From assembly GCA_964496705.1 (NCBI GenBank), contig CAZCBJ010000214.1, positions 1 to 6,743 on the forward strand: 6,743 bases of DNA, in the 5' to 3' direction. A program made the position numbers and the translations under genes. Source of the stretch: CAZCBJ01 sp964496705. GTDB lineage: Bacteria; Chloroflexota; Anaerolineae; Anaerolineales; Anaerolineaceae. The notes under the pieces were generated by a model. The model was not told the origin of the DNA. It saw only the letters and a program-made list of their open reading frames with translations, and ran no database searches. Every line of letters begins with the position of its first letter. Positions within the stretch are counted from its first letter, which is position 1. Positions 5,612 to 6,743 of the stretch are shown here, in pieces.

Positions 5612-6743
5612 ATTCATCTATCCTTTGGATTTTCGCTCCCAGCGAGGCTAGTTTAGACTCCACCTGTTCGTAGCCACGTTCAATTTGACTAATATTTCGA
5701 ATTACCGATTCGCCACGGGCAGATAAGGCAGCTAAAAGTAAAGCCATCCCGGCGCGGATATCCGGACTTTCCATTTTTTCGCCATATAAAATGCTGGGAC
5801 CATTGACAATACAGCGATGTGGATCACACAGAACAATCTGTGCACCCATACTTACCAATTTGTCTGTGAAGAACATGCGGCTTGGGTACATCCAGTCATG
5901 AAAAAGGACTGTTCCCTTTGATTGCGTTGCTATCACGATTGCAATACTCATGAGATCAGTAGGAAATGCCGGCCAGGGCATATTCTTAATCTCCGGTATC
6001 GCGCCTCCAAGGTCAGGTTCAATTGACAAAGGTTGATCTGAGGGAACGATGATATCGTCGTTTTCCACATGCCAAAGAACGCCTAGCCGGCCCAATACTA
6101 GCCTGATCATATCCAGATATTGAACGCCTGCGTGACGAATACGAATGTTACCGCGAGTTACAGCAGCAGCGCCGATAAAGCTGACCACCTCAAGGTAATC
6201 GGGTCCAATGTGATATTCACCACCGTGAAGCTTATCCACCCCATCAATATGGAGCGTGTTAGAACCTATGTTTTCGATTTGGGCACCAAGTGTGTTTAAG
6301 AAGGCACACAATTCCTGAATATGAGGCTCTGAAGCAGCATTGCGAAGCACGCTTTTTCCTTTGGCGAGGACGCTGGCCATGATGGCATTCTCGGTCGCAG
6401 TAACTCCTGCCTCGTCCAAGAGAATGTCTGCGCCGTACAACCCTTTGGCCGAAAAATGAAATACACGGTCATAATGGATCTGAGCACCCAATTTCTGCAA
6501 GGCAAGGATATGGGTGTCAACCCTGCGCCTTCCGATCACATCTCCACCCGGTGGGGGAAGCTGTAATTCTCCACAACGGGCAGTCATTGGTCCGGCGAGA
6601 AGGATTGAGGCTCGAATCTTCCGACAAAGGTCAGGATCCAGGTTCACTGGCTGAATATCACGAGCCGTAATTTGCCAGGAGTGAGGAGCGAGCATCAAGA
6701 ACTCTACTCCGGTCTGATTCGCCTGCATGTCCTTCACCATGCC
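5610..6743 (-). CDS. murA: UDP-N-acetylglucosamine 1-carboxyvinyltransferase (MurA), Cys-to-Asp variant; 5' truncated
   Basis: This is the last 377 residues of MurA, which transfers enolpyruvate from PEP to UDP-GlcNAc, the first committed step of peptidoglycan synthesis in the cytosol. The frame stays open to the window edge. Alignment with the E. coli enzyme from memory indicates about 47 missing N-terminal residues, including the Lys/Asn pair near position 22, so the ATG at 6740 is not the real start. Visible landmarks are IRAS (E. coli R91), PPGGDVIGRRRVDTH (the active-site loop and R120/D123/H125), FPTD (D305, codon 5955-5957), IRAG (R371) and ERGYE (R397, codon 5676-5678). The loop residue equal to Cys115 is Asp (GAT on the - strand, 6540-6542), as in mycobacterial, chlamydial and Borrelia MurA, which predicts fosfomycin insensitivity. 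EPSP synthase (AroA) is the related alternative, but the GG-x-x-IG-x-R and ERGYE motifs favour MurA. It converges with thioredoxin. Confidence 0.93.
   Translation of the reverse strand, partial: GMVKDMQANQTGVEFLMLAPHSWQITARDIQPVNLDPDLCRKIRASILLAGPMTARCGELQLPPPGGDVIGRRRVDTHILALQKLGAQIHYDRVFHFSAKGLYGADILLDEAGVTATENAIMASVLAKGKSVLRNAASEPHIQELCAFLNTLGAQIENIGSNTLHIDGVDKLHGGEYHIGPDYLEVVSFIGAAAVTRGNIRIRHAGVQYLDMIRLVLGRLGVLWHVENDDIIVPSDQPLSIEPDLGGAIPEIKNMPWPAFPTDLMSIAIVIATQSKGTVLFHDWMYPSRMFFTDKLVSMGAQIVLCDPHRCIVNGPSILYGEKMESPDIRAGMALLLAALSARGESVIRNISQIERGYEQVESKLASLGAKIQRIDE

Noticed and set aside
6738..6740. ATG at 6740 (- strand) as the murA start
   Set aside because: The frame stays open beyond it to the window edge, and about 47 residues of the conserved MurA N-terminus, including the catalytic Lys/Asn region, would be missing.
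1..6743. CRISPR arrays, tRNA/rRNA genes, insertion sequences, attachment sites
   Set aside because: I looked for direct repeats with spacers, cloverleaf-like segments, transposase motifs and terminal inverted repeats and saw none; the only tandem repeats are the protein propeller units.

Overview
The window looks like chromosomal DNA from a free-living bacterium, most plausibly Chloroflexota (Anaerolineae-like). The pointers are moderate GC by eye, soluble Hanks-type kinase/FHA/VWA signalling genes packed together, and a MurA carrying Asp in place of the catalytic Cys. The phylum is an inference from gene style, not from a marker gene.

Layout: six genes run left to right on the + strand, almost without gaps. 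They are: (1) the 3' part of a Ser/Thr protein kinase (the 5' end lies outside the window) fused to an eight-repeat PQQ-type beta-propeller, 1-1254; (2) a complete PP2C protein phosphatase, 1278-2171; (3) a J-domain/von Willebrand A protein with an intact MIDAS, 2198-3670; (4) a zinc-ribbon/FHA protein, 3670-4185; (5) a 79-residue protein I do not recognise, 4202-4441; (6) an OmpR/PhoB-type response regulator without a partner kinase, 4445-5158. Gaps are 23, 26, -1, 16 and 3 bases, so these are very likely co-transcribed and partly translationally coupled. A thioredoxin gene (5209-5556) follows with its own extended -10 promoter and a strong intrinsic terminator. On the opposite strand, converging on it, is murA (5610-6743, 5' end outside the window).

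How they may work together: genes 1-4 form a complete write/erase/read set for Ser/Thr phosphorylation: kinase, PP2C phosphatase, and FHA phosphothreonine reader. A VWA protein joined to a J domain is a plausible metal-dependent scaffold or chaperone-linked output. The propeller could sense a ligand or recruit partners inside the cell, since no membrane segment is visible between it and the kinase. The response regulator at the end of the cluster suggests cross-talk to transcription, possibly by Ser/Thr phosphorylation. Thioredoxin and murA look like ordinary neighbours.

The most notable points are the J-VWA fusion inside a kinase/phosphatase/FHA operon, the strictly 40-residue propeller array, the unrecognised small protein, and the Cys-to-Asp replacement in MurA that predicts intrinsic fosfomycin insensitivity. 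There is no stretch over 300 bases without a gene.
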